This document shows positions 36,845 to 45,952 of a stretch of 64,000 bases of DNA, one piece after another. The stretch is from contig NZ_CP033078.1 of NCBI RefSeq assembly GCF_003716875.1, positions 1,798,001 through 1,862,000 of the forward strand. Direction: 5' to 3'. A program made the translations under genes and the position numbers. The notes beneath the pieces are model-generated. The model was not told where the DNA came from and ran no database searches. It was given only the letters and a program-made list of their open reading frames with translations. The DNA is from Vibrio zhugei (GTDB lineage: Bacteria; Pseudomonadota; Gammaproteobacteria; Enterobacterales; Vibrionaceae). The stretch's first letter is position 1. Each line of letters opens with the position of its first letter.

Positions 36845-38875
36845 CTAACTATTCACAATAAACTGCTGTCGTAACGTTTCAAGCTTATCACGCAGTTTAG
36901 CCGCGGCTTCAAATTCTAAATTTTGCGCGTGCTGATACATGGTCGCTTCCAGTTTTTGCATCTCTTTCTCGAGTTCTTGTGGCGTCAGCGAGTCGTAATC
37001 CCCCGACTTCTCAGCAACTTTGTTCAGTGGAACCGCTTTTGCTTTCGGTGCTTTATTGCCTTTGGTTGCCTCACCCAGCTCCATAATATCGTTGATATTG
37101 GTTTTCAAAGCTTGTGGTGTGACCCCGAGCTTCTCGTTATGCAAATGCTGCTTTTCACGACGTCGATTGGTTTCATCAATGGCCAGTTTCATTGAGCGAG
37201 TGATGCGATCGCCGTAAAGAATCGCTTTTCCCTTCACATTCCGTGCAGCCCGTCCAATGGTCTGTATTAACGACCGCTCCGAACGTAAAAAGCCCTCTTT
37301 GTCCGCATCAAGTATGGCGACTAACGAGACTTCTGGCATGTCCAACCCTTCTCGTAATAAGTTGATCCCCACCAAAGCATCAAATTTGCCGAGCCTTAAA
37401 TCACGAATAATTTCAACACGCTCAACGGTATCAATATCAGAATGTAAATACCGCACTTTGATGTCATGCTCGTATAAGTACTCGGTTAAATCCTCGGCCA
37501 TACGTTTGGTTAATGTTGTCACCAATACCCGTTCGCCCTGTGCCGACCTTAGACGAATTTCGGAGAGCAAATCATCAACCTGTGTCGCCACAGGCCGCAC
37601 TTCAATTTCCGGGTCCAACAGCCCCGTCGGTCGAACAACTTGTTCCACGACATCGCCGCCTGACTTATCTAATTCATATTGACTGGGTGTCGCTGAAACA
37701 AAAATCGTTTGAGGGGCTAACGATTCAAACTCATCAAATTTCAGTGGACGGTTATCCAAAGCAGAAGGTAACCGGAAACCGTATTCTACTAGTGTCTCTT
37801 TACGTGAACGGTCACCTTTGTACATCGCGCCAATTTGCGGCACCGTCACGTGAGACTCATCAATGACTAGCAAGCCGTCATGAGGAAGATAATCAAACAA
37901 GGTTGGTGGCGGCTCACCCTCATTACGTCCACTTAAATAACGCGAATAGTTCTCGATCCCCGAGCAGAAGCCCAGCTCGTTCATCATTTCAATATCAAAC
38001 TGAGTGCGCTGAGTGATACGCTGCTCTTCTAGCAGCTTATTGTTCTCGTGAAGATGTTGCTGGCGCAGTTGCAGTTCTTGCTTAATATTCTCAATGGCGT
38101 CCAAGATTTTATCTCGGGGGGTAACATAGTGGGTTTTCGGATACACGGTAAAACGGGCTAAATCGCGCTGCTTAACCGCACCTGTCAGTGGATCAAACAA
38201 GCTGATTTTTTCAATCTCGTCGTCGAACATCTCAACTCGAACCGCTTCTTGTTCCGATTCAGCAGGAAAGATATCAATGACTTCCCCACGTACCCGGAAC
38301 TGACCACGTTCGAACGTCATTTCATTCCGGGTATATTGCAACTCGGCTAACCGACGCAGCATATCGCGCTGATTGACCGTATCACCGCGACGCAAGTGCA
38401 GCATCATTTTCAAATAAGAGTCAGGATCGCCCAAACCATAGATAGCGGACACAGACGCAACAATAATGGCATCTTTGCGCTCGAGTAATGCTTTGGTCGC
38501 GGAAAGCCGCATTTGCTCAATATGCGCATTCACAGAGGCGTCTTTTTCAATAAATGTATCGGTGGTAGGTACGTACGCTTCGGGTTGGTAGTAATCATAG
38601 TAAGACACGAAATATTCAACGGCATTGTTGGGGAAAAAGCTCTTCATTTCTCCGTACAATTGCGCGGCTAAGGTTTTATTCGGTGCCAACACAATCGTAG
38701 GTCGATGTGCCTTGGCAATCACATTTGCCAAGGTAAAAGTTTTACCCGAGCCGGTCACACCTAATAGGGTTTGATGAGCCAAGCCGGCATCCACTCCCTC
38801 TAGAAGCGATGTGATGGCTTGTGGCTGATCACCTGCTGGTTGATAGTGTGACACTAATTCAAACGCTTTACTCAT
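36845..38875 (-). CDS. uvrB: UvrABC system protein B
   Basis: 676 residues. Walker A TGSGKT, the beta-hairpin ([21 protein letters not shown]), DESH box (VIDESHVT), helicase motifs V–VI ([23 protein letters not shown]) and the C-terminal UVR domain ([28 protein letters not shown]) are present. It verifies damage in nucleotide excision repair. No LexA box was found upstream by eye, unlike E. coli. Confidence 0.97.
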   Translation of the reverse strand: MSKAFELVSHYQPAGDQPQAITSLLEGVDAGLAHQTLLGVTGSGKTFTLANVIAKAHRPTIVLAPNKTLAAQLYGEMKSFFPNNAVEYFVSYYDYYQPEAYVPTTDTFIEKDASVNAHIEQMRLSATKALLERKDAIIVASVSAIYGLGDPDSYLKMMLHLRRGDTVNQRDMLRRLAELQYTRNEMTFERGQFRVRGEVIDIFPAESEQEAVRVEMFDDEIEKISLFDPLTGAVKQRDLARFTVYPKTHYVTPRDKILDAIENIKQELQLRQQHLHENNKLLEEQRITQRTQFDIEMMNELGFCSGIENYSRYLSGRNEGEPPPTLFDYLPHDGLLVIDESHVTVPQIGAMYKGDRSRKETLVEYGFRLPSALDNRPLKFDEFESLAPQTIFVSATPSQYELDKSGGDVVEQVVRPTGLLDPEIEVRPVATQVDDLLSEIRLRSAQGERVLVTTLTKRMAEDLTEYLYEHDIKVRYLHSDIDTVERVEIIRDLRLGKFDALVGINLLREGLDMPEVSLVAILDADKEGFLRSERSLIQTIGRAARNVKGKAILYGDRITRSMKLAIDETNRRREKQHLHNEKLGVTPQALKTNINDIMELGEATKGNKAPKAKAVPLNKVAEKSGDYDSLTPQELEKEMQKLEATMYQHAQNLEFEAAAKLRDKLETLRQQFIVNS

Positions 38876-39487
38876 AAATCCCCTAAATCGTCCTACTCAA
38901 TACTGATGGCCTATTTTGGCTGCTGATGTTCGTTAATAGCAAGCAGTTCCTCAAAGAATTATCTGTTGTGTATTGGCAAATAACACGACGAGAACTCGCC
39001 ATAAAAATGCCTATTTTATTTATCATCATGAATTTCATTTTTTTAGGCTTAGTACTATAGATCCCCTGCGAGATGTCTGATATTATCCTCGACCCCGCAG
39101 TTATTACCGTCCAAAATCAGAAAAAACAATCCACGGCTTGTCCCCATTTTTTCTAAAAACCTTATAAATTCACAGTGATCACTCTCCCCTAATTTCTGGT
39201 TAAAAAGGTGTGATTAAATTAAAAAATACCTTTTATTACAACCAATTAGAAAGAATATCTTGTTTTTATAAAACCGCTCTATTTTTAATCCTGTGAATAA
39301 AAAAATAATAACCCCAAGGTAATACACACACTTATCCACAAAAATAGTGGATAAGTAAACACAGCCTAGAACTGGTAAGGGCTACAGAAATGTAAAGAAA
39401 AAAATAGCACTTTTTTATTATTTTTCGCCCGTAAAAACATTGACATAAAAAACCTCAATCGCTAGTATACGCCCCGCATCAAGCAAT
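38876..39487. other. AT-rich spacer between uvrB and tRNA-Asn, with DnaA-box-like sites
   Basis: About 610 bases without genes, extremely A+T-rich from 39140 to 39440. It contains DnaA-type 9-mers: TTATCCACA at 39332–39340, its near-complement AGTGGATAA at 39346–39354 (together a 9-bp inverted repeat, CTTATCCAC/GTGGATAAG), and TGTGAATAA at 39292–39300, which is TTATTCACA on the minus strand. Whether DnaA binds here is unknown. Confidence 0.5.
39440..39468 (+). promoter_or_regulatory. Promoter of tRNA-Asn
   Basis: TTGACA at 39440–39445 (perfect -35), a 17-bp spacer, and TAGTAT at 39463–39468, followed by a GC-rich discriminator (ACGCCCC), typical of growth-rate-controlled stable RNA promoters. 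Confidence 0.88.
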
Positions 39488-39563
39488 TCCCCCTTAGTTC
39501 AGTTGGTAGAACGGCGGACTGTTAATCCGTATGTCGCAGGTTCGAGTCCCGCAGGGGGAGCCA
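39488..39563 (+). tRNA. tRNA-Asn (anticodon GTT)
   Basis: 76 nt with encoded CCA. The acceptor stem TCCCCCT/AGGGGGA, D-arm (AGTTCAGTTGGTAGAAC), anticodon arm CGGACTGTTAATCCG with GTT at 39521–39523, and T-arm GCAGG-TTCGAGT-CCCGC all pair. The integrase gene begins 165 bases downstream, so the 3' end is the probable attachment site of the island. Confidence 0.97.
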
Positions 39564-39574
39564 AATTCCAGAAG

Positions 39575-39600
39575 AAAGACGTCCTAGGACGTCTTTTTTT
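39575..39600 (+). terminator. Terminator after tRNA-Asn
   Basis: AAAGACGTCC / GGACGTCTTT (10-bp stem, TA centre) followed by a run of Ts, 12 bases after the tRNA. Confidence 0.85.
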
Positions 39601-39728
39601 GTATCTAAACATAGCTATTTCAAGAGATTGCGTTCTCTTAACGTCTTTTCCTGACTCGTACTAGCTTAGAAGTTTAGGTACACAAATAGGTACATTGTCC
39701 GTATGTTCCAATTTACGGTGTACCAATC

Positions 39729-40958
39729 ATGGCAAGAACAACTAAATCTTTAACAGATAAACAAATCTCTAACGCTAAACCACAAGGTAAAGAGTACACG
39801 CTCTTTGATGGTAACGGCCTTCGTCTACGTGTAAAACCAAACGGTACAAAGACGTGGCTATTCAACTATACACGTCCACACAACGGTAAACGCGCTAACA
39901 TGACGTTTGGCAGTTACCCTAGTCTTTCCCTAACAAATGCACGAAAAAAGGCTCTAGGCGCGATAGAAACGCTACAAACTGGCATTGATCCTCAAGTCAA
40001 ACTCAAGAACCAACAAACGATAGAGCAACAGCGCTTACTATCCACATTAGCTGAAGTCACAAACAGTTGGCTAACAGTAAAGAGCGCAACCATCAGTGAA
40101 AAAACAAAGGTGAACCTTCAGCGAGCTTTAAATCTTCATCTGCTACCGAAGCTTGGCAACACTCCTATCACTGAGCTTACTGCACCTCTAGTGATAAATA
40201 CTCTTCAGCCACTTCAGGCTAAAGGACACCTAGAAACACTGAAAAGGATCTGCCAACGTGTGAACGAAATTATGAGTTTTGCTCAGAATAAGGGACTTAT
40301 TGAGTACAACCCTTTAGCCAAAATCAGTTCTGCGTTCTTGAAACCTACCGTCACCAATATGAAATCAATAAGTGCCGACGAACTTCCTGAGTTAATGAGA
40401 ACCCTAGGACGGGCCAGTATCATGTATACCACTCGATGTATGATTGAATGGCAACTGCATACCATGACCCGACCTATTGAGACCGCGCAAGCTCGTTGGG
40501 GTGAAATTGATTGGGATGAAAATCTATGGGTTATTCCAGCAGATAGAATGAAAAAACGAAGGGATCACCTAGTGCCTCTAACGCCGCAGACTTTAAATCT
40601 GTTGAATGAGATGAAAAAAATAAATGGTGGAAGCGAATACATATTCGCTTCCTATAAAGACCCGATGAGGCCGAGTAACAGCCAAACTGCTAACATCGCC
40701 CTTAAACGTATGGGCTTTAAAGACCGTTTGGTTTCCCATGGTCTAAGAGCTCTAGCTAGCACTACGCTAAATGAAACTAAACTCTTTCATAATGATGTCA
40801 TTGAACTAGCACTAGCTCACGTGGACAAAAACCAGATTCGAGGTATTTACAACCGGGCTTTATATCTTAATCAACGTCGAGAAATGCTACGCTGGTGGAG
40901 TAACTATATCGAGGAGGCTTCTAAGGGAAGTTTATCTGTCTGTTCAACAAACCAATAA
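39729..40958 (+). CDS. int: P4-type tyrosine integrase
   Basis: 409 residues. The N-terminal arm-binding DUF4102 domain (LTDKQISNAKPQGKEYTLFDGNGLRLRVKPNGTKTW in part) is followed by a core-binding domain and a catalytic domain with Arg (TMTRPIETAQARWGEID), HGLRALAST (H-x-x-R), a second His in LALAHVD and the nucleophile Tyr near GIYNRALY. P4-like integrases insert islands at tRNA 3' ends; this one lies just inside tRNA-Asn. It appears intact. Confidence 0.94.
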   Translation: MARTTKSLTDKQISNAKPQGKEYTLFDGNGLRLRVKPNGTKTWLFNYTRPHNGKRANMTFGSYPSLSLTNARKKALGAIETLQTGIDPQVKLKNQQTIEQQRLLSTLAEVTNSWLTVKSATISEKTKVNLQRALNLHLLPKLGNTPITELTAPLVINTLQPLQAKGHLETLKRICQRVNEIMSFAQNKGLIEYNPLAKISSAFLKPTVTNMKSISADELPELMRTLGRASIMYTTRCMIEWQLHTMTRPIETAQARWGEIDWDENLWVIPADRMKKRRDHLVPLTPQTLNLLNEMKKINGGSEYIFASYKDPMRPSNSQTANIALKRMGFKDRLVSHGLRALASTTLNETKLFHNDVIELALAHVDKNQIRGIYNRALYLNQRREMLRWWSNYIEEASKGSLSVCSTNQ

Positions 40959-40995
40959 ACACCTTATTGAGCTGCATAATATCGGCGTATGGAAG

Positions 40996-42936
40996 GCTTC
41001 AATCCACGCGCCTGCGGGAGGCGCGACCTCAAATAGATCCGTACTGGATTATGCCATTCATGTTTCAATCCACGCGCCTGCGGGAGGCGCGACAAGAGCT
41101 CCAGTGTGACGACCTATATCCACCATGTTTCAATCCACGCGCCTGCGGGAGGCGCGACTTAAGTTGGGCTGTTAACTCGGACGAATACGAGGGTTTCAAT
41201 CCACGCGCCTGCGGGAGGCGCGACCATTATTGGGTGTATAGACCTAACTTGATTGATAGTTTCAATCCACGCGCCTGCGGGAGGCGCGACTAATTTTACT
41301 TTAGTTTGCGAAGAGTTAGGGATGTTTCAATCCACGCGCCTGCGGGAGGCGCGACAGAAACCAACATAAATGCAATATTCAATAATCCTGTTTCAATCCA
41401 CGCGCCTGCGGGAGGCGCGACCAGTAAAGACCGTAACCTTCCAATCCATAATCAAGTTTCAATCCACGCGCCTGCGGGAGGCGCGACTTGAAAAACTTGG
41501 CATCGCTTGCGACTCTGGACAAGTTTCAATCCACGCGCCTGCGGGAGGCGCGACGCTAATGTAAAAACACAGCAGCAGATAGAAGATGTTTCAATCCACG
41601 CGCCTGCGGGAGGCGCGACGTTCACAATGGACACAGGCAACAAGCTGCAAACGTTTCAATCCACGCGCCTGCGGGAGGCGCGACTCCTTTTTCTTGATTG
41701 CGCTTAACTTCACTTTCAAGTTTCAATCCACGCGCCTGCGGGAGGCGCGACAAGTTGGTGATATCCAACCAGTATTTGATAAGGTTTCAATCCACGCGCC
41801 TGCGGGAGGCGCGACAAGATCCAATAGTTAGGCAATCAGTTTTTGGGATGTTTCAATCCACGCGCCTGCGGGAGGCGCGACTTTATGAAAGTTTATATTC
41901 ATGGCAAGTTGACAAGTTTCAATCCACGCGCCTGCGGGAGGCGCGACAAACCTTGCATGGGATAACATCGACGCCAGACTAAGTTTCAATCCACGCGCCT
42001 GCGGGAGGCGCGACATAGAGATGCGGAGGAGGTTTCAGCAAGAGCTAGTTTCAATCCACGCGCCTGCGGGAGGCGCGACGGCATCGCCAAACTGTGCAGA
42101 CGCGGTAATGATGTTTCAATCCACGCGCCTGCGGGAGGCGCGACCACACCGTGCGGAATGTCATTCAAAGAATTGATCGTTTCAATCCACGCGCCTGCGG
42201 GAGGCGCGACATACCCACACGAAGAAATGTTAAAGCGCCAATGCATGTTTCAATCCACGCGCCTGCGGGAGGCGCGACGTTGCACGAGTTAAAGAGACTT
42301 CACTTTAAACCAGTTTCAATCCACGCGCCTGCGGGAGGCGCGACCGCGTGTTGGCGCTGTTCCTCTAACAGTGGCGGGTTTCAATCCACGCGCCTGCGGG
42401 AGGCGCGACATAGGGCTAGTTTATCACTGAATTGCAGATAAAGTTTCAATCCACGCGCCTGCGGGAGGCGCGACAACAATGGCGCAGCTTGGTGCGATTC
42501 AGCATTTTGGTTTCAATCCACGCGCCTGCGGGAGGCGCGACGTGTTATTTGCGAGCTTATTAATTAAATCTTCTTGTTTCAATCCACGCGCCTGCGGGAG
42601 GCGCGACATAGGGCTAGTTTATCACTGAATTGCAGATAAAGTTTCAATCCACGCGCCTGCGGGAGGCGCGACAACAATGGCGCAGCTTGGTGCGATTCAG
42701 CATTTTGGTTTCAATCCACGCGCCTGCGGGAGGCGCGACAGTTTTATGCTGTGAGATTGGATGTATGACACGAGTTTCAATCCACGCGCCTGCGGGAGGC
42801 GCGACTCCCTGCATCGCTACGATGCTAGGCCGTGAAAATGTTTCAATCCACGCGCCTGCGGGAGGCGCGACTTTGCTGCAATGAAAATTGAATTGGCCAA
42901 AAATGTTTCAATCCACGCGCCTGCGGGAGGCGCGAC
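40996..42936 (-). CRISPR. Type I-C CRISPR array, 30 repeats and 29 spacers
   Basis: The 32-bp repeat (plus strand) begins GTTTCAATCCACGCGCCTG and ends GGAGGCGCGAC, with an internal GCGCCT/AGGCGC stem, the I-C type. Repeats start at 40996, 41062, 41127, 41193 and so on to 42905; spacers are 33–36 bp. The leftmost repeat starts GCTTC instead of GTTTC, marking the old, leader-distal end. The array is therefore read on the minus strand from a leader to the right, beside cas2. Two adjacent spacers occur twice: 42410–42442 equals 42608–42640, and 42475–42509 equals 42673–42707. Confidence 0.98.
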
Positions 42937-43065
42937 TGCCTACTGTGGAAGGCACGTATAAACTAACACATATCATTGTTTGCCGCTAACTTTACGCGGT
43001 AGAAGAAAACTATTTTGTGTGAATCTATACAAATAATTATTTCCTATATTTTTAAAGAGCTTATG
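42937..43065 (-). promoter_or_regulatory. CRISPR leader
   Basis: An AT-rich, gene-free stretch between the newest repeat (42905–42936) and the cas2 side. By position it should contain the pre-crRNA promoter and the integration signals. No clear -10/-35 pair was chosen. Confidence 0.6.
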
Positions 43066-43114
43066 TAATCGCTAGATCCCCAGTGTTTTACTGAGAACCC
43101 AAGGCTAGCGATTA
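43066..43114 (-). terminator. Large hairpin at the cas2 3' end
   Basis: TAATCGCTAG (43066–43075) and CTAGCGATTA (43105–43114) form a 10-bp stem around an inner CAGT/ACTG hairpin. The right arm overlaps the cas2 stop codon. There is no T-run, so it may be a weak terminator or a processing site separating cas mRNA from the array. Confidence 0.5.
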
Positions 43115-43405
43115 TAAAATCAGGGTATCTCTGAATATATCTATCGCTTCTTTCGCGCCATGGTGCTCTACTTTGTTTTGCCAGTTTTTACCAAGCTTAT
43201 AAAAACGCAAACTGTCGACTTCAGGATCATAAATAGATAAAAGTTTATCTTTAAATTCTAACCATTGTGTTGAGTCTATTTCACATTCAAACACTGAATA
43301 TTGCACTCTCATACCATAGTCTAAGCAGACTTTTGCTAACTGCCTGAGGCGTTTTTGCCCATCATCACTGGCGAAGGATACATCGTAGGTGACCAAAACC
43401 ATCAT
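43112..43405 (-). CDS. cas2: CRISPR-associated protein Cas2 (type I-C)
   Basis: 97 residues, ferredoxin-like fold, starting [11 protein letters not shown] with the Asp that binds metal in Cas2 enzymes. [19 protein letters not shown] is the conserved middle strand. With Cas1 it forms the spacer integration complex. It is the last gene of the cas operon, 10 bases after cas1. Confidence 0.96.
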   Translation of the reverse strand: MMVLVTYDVSFASDDGQKRLRQLAKVCLDYGMRVQYSVFECEIDSTQWLEFKDKLLSIYDPEVDSLRFYKLGKNWQNKVEHHGAKEAIDIFRDTLIL

Positions 43406-43415
43406 GGCTCGCTCC

Positions 43416-44447
43416 TTATTTTTTGATCACAAATGGCGGATAGTGGGCTAAATCACCACGTAAATGCCGGGCTAGTAACATGGCTTGGACATGCGGTAAT
43501 AACCCAATTTGCACCCTTTCTTGCAAAAAAGGGTGTATGACTTCTTCTTGTTTTTTAGCTTGGTAAGCCTGAAAAACCAGCTTACGCGCGTCGTCTTTTA
43601 TGGTGACTCCACCAAGACAATCTGTCTCAAAGTCTTTCGTGGTGAGGCTTTTATTATTAAAGAGTTTTAAGGTAATACTATCGACAATGTAAGCTCTAAA
43701 CTCTTCTAAAAGATCGAGGGCGAGGCTATTTCTGCCCGGACGCTCTTTGTGTAAAAAACCGACCTGAGGATCTAAGCCAACTCCTTGTAATGCCCCGCTG
43801 ATCTCTTGCCCTAATACAGAGTAAAGCAGAGAAATAACCGCATTAACAGGATCTTTAGGCGGCCTTCGAGTACGCTTATCAAACAACTGTTTGCTTTCAT
43901 TGCCTTTAAACATGTCGGCAAACGCGGAAAAGTAATGTGATGCGGCCTCTCCTTCTAGCCCTAAAATGATGTAGTAACTAGTCACTCCTTTGAGTTGCTC
44001 AATAATTTGCTTTAAACGCTCAATGGCTTTTTCTAACTGTGGCGTACTGCTGTGATTGCGTCTAAAGCGTAAAAGCAACATACGAGATGAACGTATTTTT
44101 GCGGCGACAATATGCTTGGCAAGCTCGTTTGCGGCTTGCTCCTGAACACTAAACTGCTGCCTACGCAGCAATACATTACCCGTTTGTTTGCCAACCACAT
44201 TGGCGAGAAAACGGCCATGCATATCAAAAAAAGCGAGGTGTGTACCATTTTCACCACAAAAGCCAAGTAACTGCGGCGAAACCATAATATTGCCAAAACA
44301 AAAGATGCTACCAATCGAATGAATAGGAAGCTGCATCAGTTTTTGCTTTTCACCCTCGACTTTTTGTTCAATCAACAAAGTTTCGCGTTGCTTATGTAAA
44401 TAGACGCCATCTTTGGTGATATAAAGTGAGTTTTGCAGTTTTTTCAT
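43416..44447 (-). CDS. cas1: CRISPR-associated integrase Cas1 (type I-C)
   Basis: 343 residues. The I-C Cas1 start ([22 protein letters not shown]), the metal-binding Glu in [14 protein letters not shown], and the His/Asp set near [16 protein letters not shown] and the C-terminus are visible. It integrates new spacers at the leader-proximal repeat. It overlaps cas4 by 4 bases. Confidence 0.96.
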   Translation of the reverse strand: MKKLQNSLYITKDGVYLHKQRETLLIEQKVEGEKQKLMQLPIHSIGSIFCFGNIMVSPQLLGFCGENGTHLAFFDMHGRFLANVVGKQTGNVLLRRQQFSVQEQAANELAKHIVAAKIRSSRMLLLRFRRNHSSTPQLEKAIERLKQIIEQLKGVTSYYIILGLEGEAASHYFSAFADMFKGNESKQLFDKRTRRPPKDPVNAVISLLYSVLGQEISGALQGVGLDPQVGFLHKERPGRNSLALDLLEEFRAYIVDSITLKLFNNKSLTTKDFETDCLGGVTIKDDARKLVFQAYQAKKQEEVIHPFLQERVQIGLLPHVQAMLLARHLRGDLAHYPPFVIKK

Positions 44448-45067
44448 TCCGCCTCCGTATTAAACAATCCGGCTACGTAACCGCTTGAACCATCTTTGTT
44501 GATTAAATCTGGCTGACAGATCTCAATTAAAGAGCATGCCTTACAGTGTTTACCTTTGGTTGGCGGTGGTGTTTTTCCGTTTGCAAACAACTGTTGTATT
44601 CGGGTAATCAAGGTTTTAGTTTGCGTTCGCAGTGAGTTATCGAATTCAATTTCAATGCGTTTACGCGTTTGCCAATACCAAAGTGCGCCACTGGTAACCT
44701 CAACAGATAGCATTTCTTCGATGCATAAGGCTTGCGCGCACAGCTGTACTTTGTCGATATCGCTGGCTTTTGGTTTCCCTCGTTTATATTCAACGGGAAC
44801 AAATTGGTTACTGAGTTTATGATGCTCTAATAAGTCTAATTTTCCTGTTACGCCTAATTGTGGCGCAGTTACCACTACGCCACGTTCAAAACGCACCCCT
44901 TTACGAGTTTCTGGCTCGCCATTATCCACACGCACATGTAACTGCCGCCCGTGTGCCGTTAGGTAGTTTTCTTGCCACACTTGCTCTAAGTGGATCAGCG
45001 CGCATTGGCGCTGACAAAAAGCAAAGTGTTGTAGAGCGGAGATGTTGATTAGGCGAGCATCAATCAT
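44444..45067 (-). CDS. cas4: CRISPR-associated exonuclease Cas4 (type I-C)
   Basis: 207 residues. The Fe-S cysteines are split as in Cas4: one near the start (HFAFCQRQCALIHLEQVW) and three at the end (GKHCKACSLIEICQP). The PD-(D/E)xK core is shown by GKLDLLEH and VPVEYKRGKPK. It trims prespacers and helps select the PAM. Its start overlaps the cas7 stop (TAATG). Confidence 0.95.
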   Translation of the reverse strand: MIDARLINISALQHFAFCQRQCALIHLEQVWQENYLTAHGRQLHVRVDNGEPETRKGVRFERGVVVTAPQLGVTGKLDLLEHHKLSNQFVPVEYKRGKPKASDIDKVQLCAQALCIEEMLSVEVTSGALWYWQTRKRIEIEFDNSLRTQTKTLITRIQQLFANGKTPPPTKGKHCKACSLIEICQPDLINKDGSSGYVAGLFNTEAE

Positions 45068-45936
45068 TAGAAACCCTCGATCACTTCTGGCTCTAGACCT
45101 TGTAAAGCGCTTACCAGTGAATCGTTCAACGGCGTCGTTTCAAGCGGTAAACCTTGTTCAATATGAGCTCTTAGCGTTTGATGCACTTTTGCTGAAGAAT
45201 ACTGACCAGACTTAGAGCCATGCTTCCACCATATAATATGTGAAATACCCATAGAACCTTCGGGACGCGCTGATGATGCATCACCTTCAAAGAGTTTGAC
45301 TAATACCGCTTTGATTTTTTCTGCATCTTCATCACTGAAGCCTGTTTTCTCAGCCAGCTGAGGGGTCATGGCACCGAAAGCAACATAGGTGGCTTTATCT
45401 ACACGATGCTTCATCCCCATGGTGTCTGATGATTTTTTGGTGCCATCACCTTCGCCACTCACGCTCTTGGTAATTTGTGTGCTAGTAATACTCACTGGCT
45501 CGATACTAAACGCGCTTTGAATCGTAACAGGCCCACGGATTGGAATAGACACACCATCCGAACCTGTTCCTTTAAACGCAAAAACTTGACCAAATGCACG
45601 TACATCGAGCCATTTTTCACAACATAATTTTGCGGCTTGACTTGGTGCCGTTTTTTTACTGTTGAATGCCTCTTTTCCTATACCAACCTCGTCTGATTCT
45701 GCTCGGTTGCGTAAGCTTGTCATGCCATCGGTTTTCCTTTCATCCGATTGAACAAAAATGCTTTCTCCCGCTTCTTGTAAACGATCACGGATTTTGCGCT
45801 TTAAACAAACATCGGTAATTTCACCAAAGCCCTCGTAATCGGTGCGCGGGCGGTTGCCATTAAGAGGGTCACCATTTGGGTTAGCGTTTAATACGTTAAA
45901 AATTAATGCAAAGTCGATTTTATTTTGTAAAGTCAT
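45067..45936 (-). CDS. cas7: Type I-C Cascade backbone subunit Cas7 (Csd2)
   Basis: 289 residues. FALIFNVLNANPNGDPLNGNRPRTD at the start and ITDVCLKRKIRDRL are classic Csd2 features; GVSIPIRGPVTIQSAFSIEPV is also typical. Several copies coat the crRNA. It is 16 bases after cas8c, with AAGGAATATC before the ATG. Confidence 0.96.
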   Translation of the reverse strand: MTLQNKIDFALIFNVLNANPNGDPLNGNRPRTDYEGFGEITDVCLKRKIRDRLQEAGESIFVQSDERKTDGMTSLRNRAESDEVGIGKEAFNSKKTAPSQAAKLCCEKWLDVRAFGQVFAFKGTGSDGVSIPIRGPVTIQSAFSIEPVSITSTQITKSVSGEGDGTKKSSDTMGMKHRVDKATYVAFGAMTPQLAEKTGFSDEDAEKIKAVLVKLFEGDASSARPEGSMGISHIIWWKHGSKSGQYSSAKVHQTLRAHIEQGLPLETTPLNDSLVSALQGLEPEVIEGF

Positions 45937-45952
45937 AGTGATATTCCTTTTC

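Noticed and set aside
38876..38960. Possible LexA box upstream of uvrB
   Set aside because: E. coli uvrB is SOS-controlled, so I looked for CTGT-N8-ACAG; no acceptable match was seen.
40967..42884. Several 60–108-codon open frames on both strands through 41–42.9 kb
   Set aside because: They consist of the translated CRISPR repeat (for example PRACGRRD, HAPAGGAT or VAPPAGAWIET recurring), with no ribosome sites. They are not genes.
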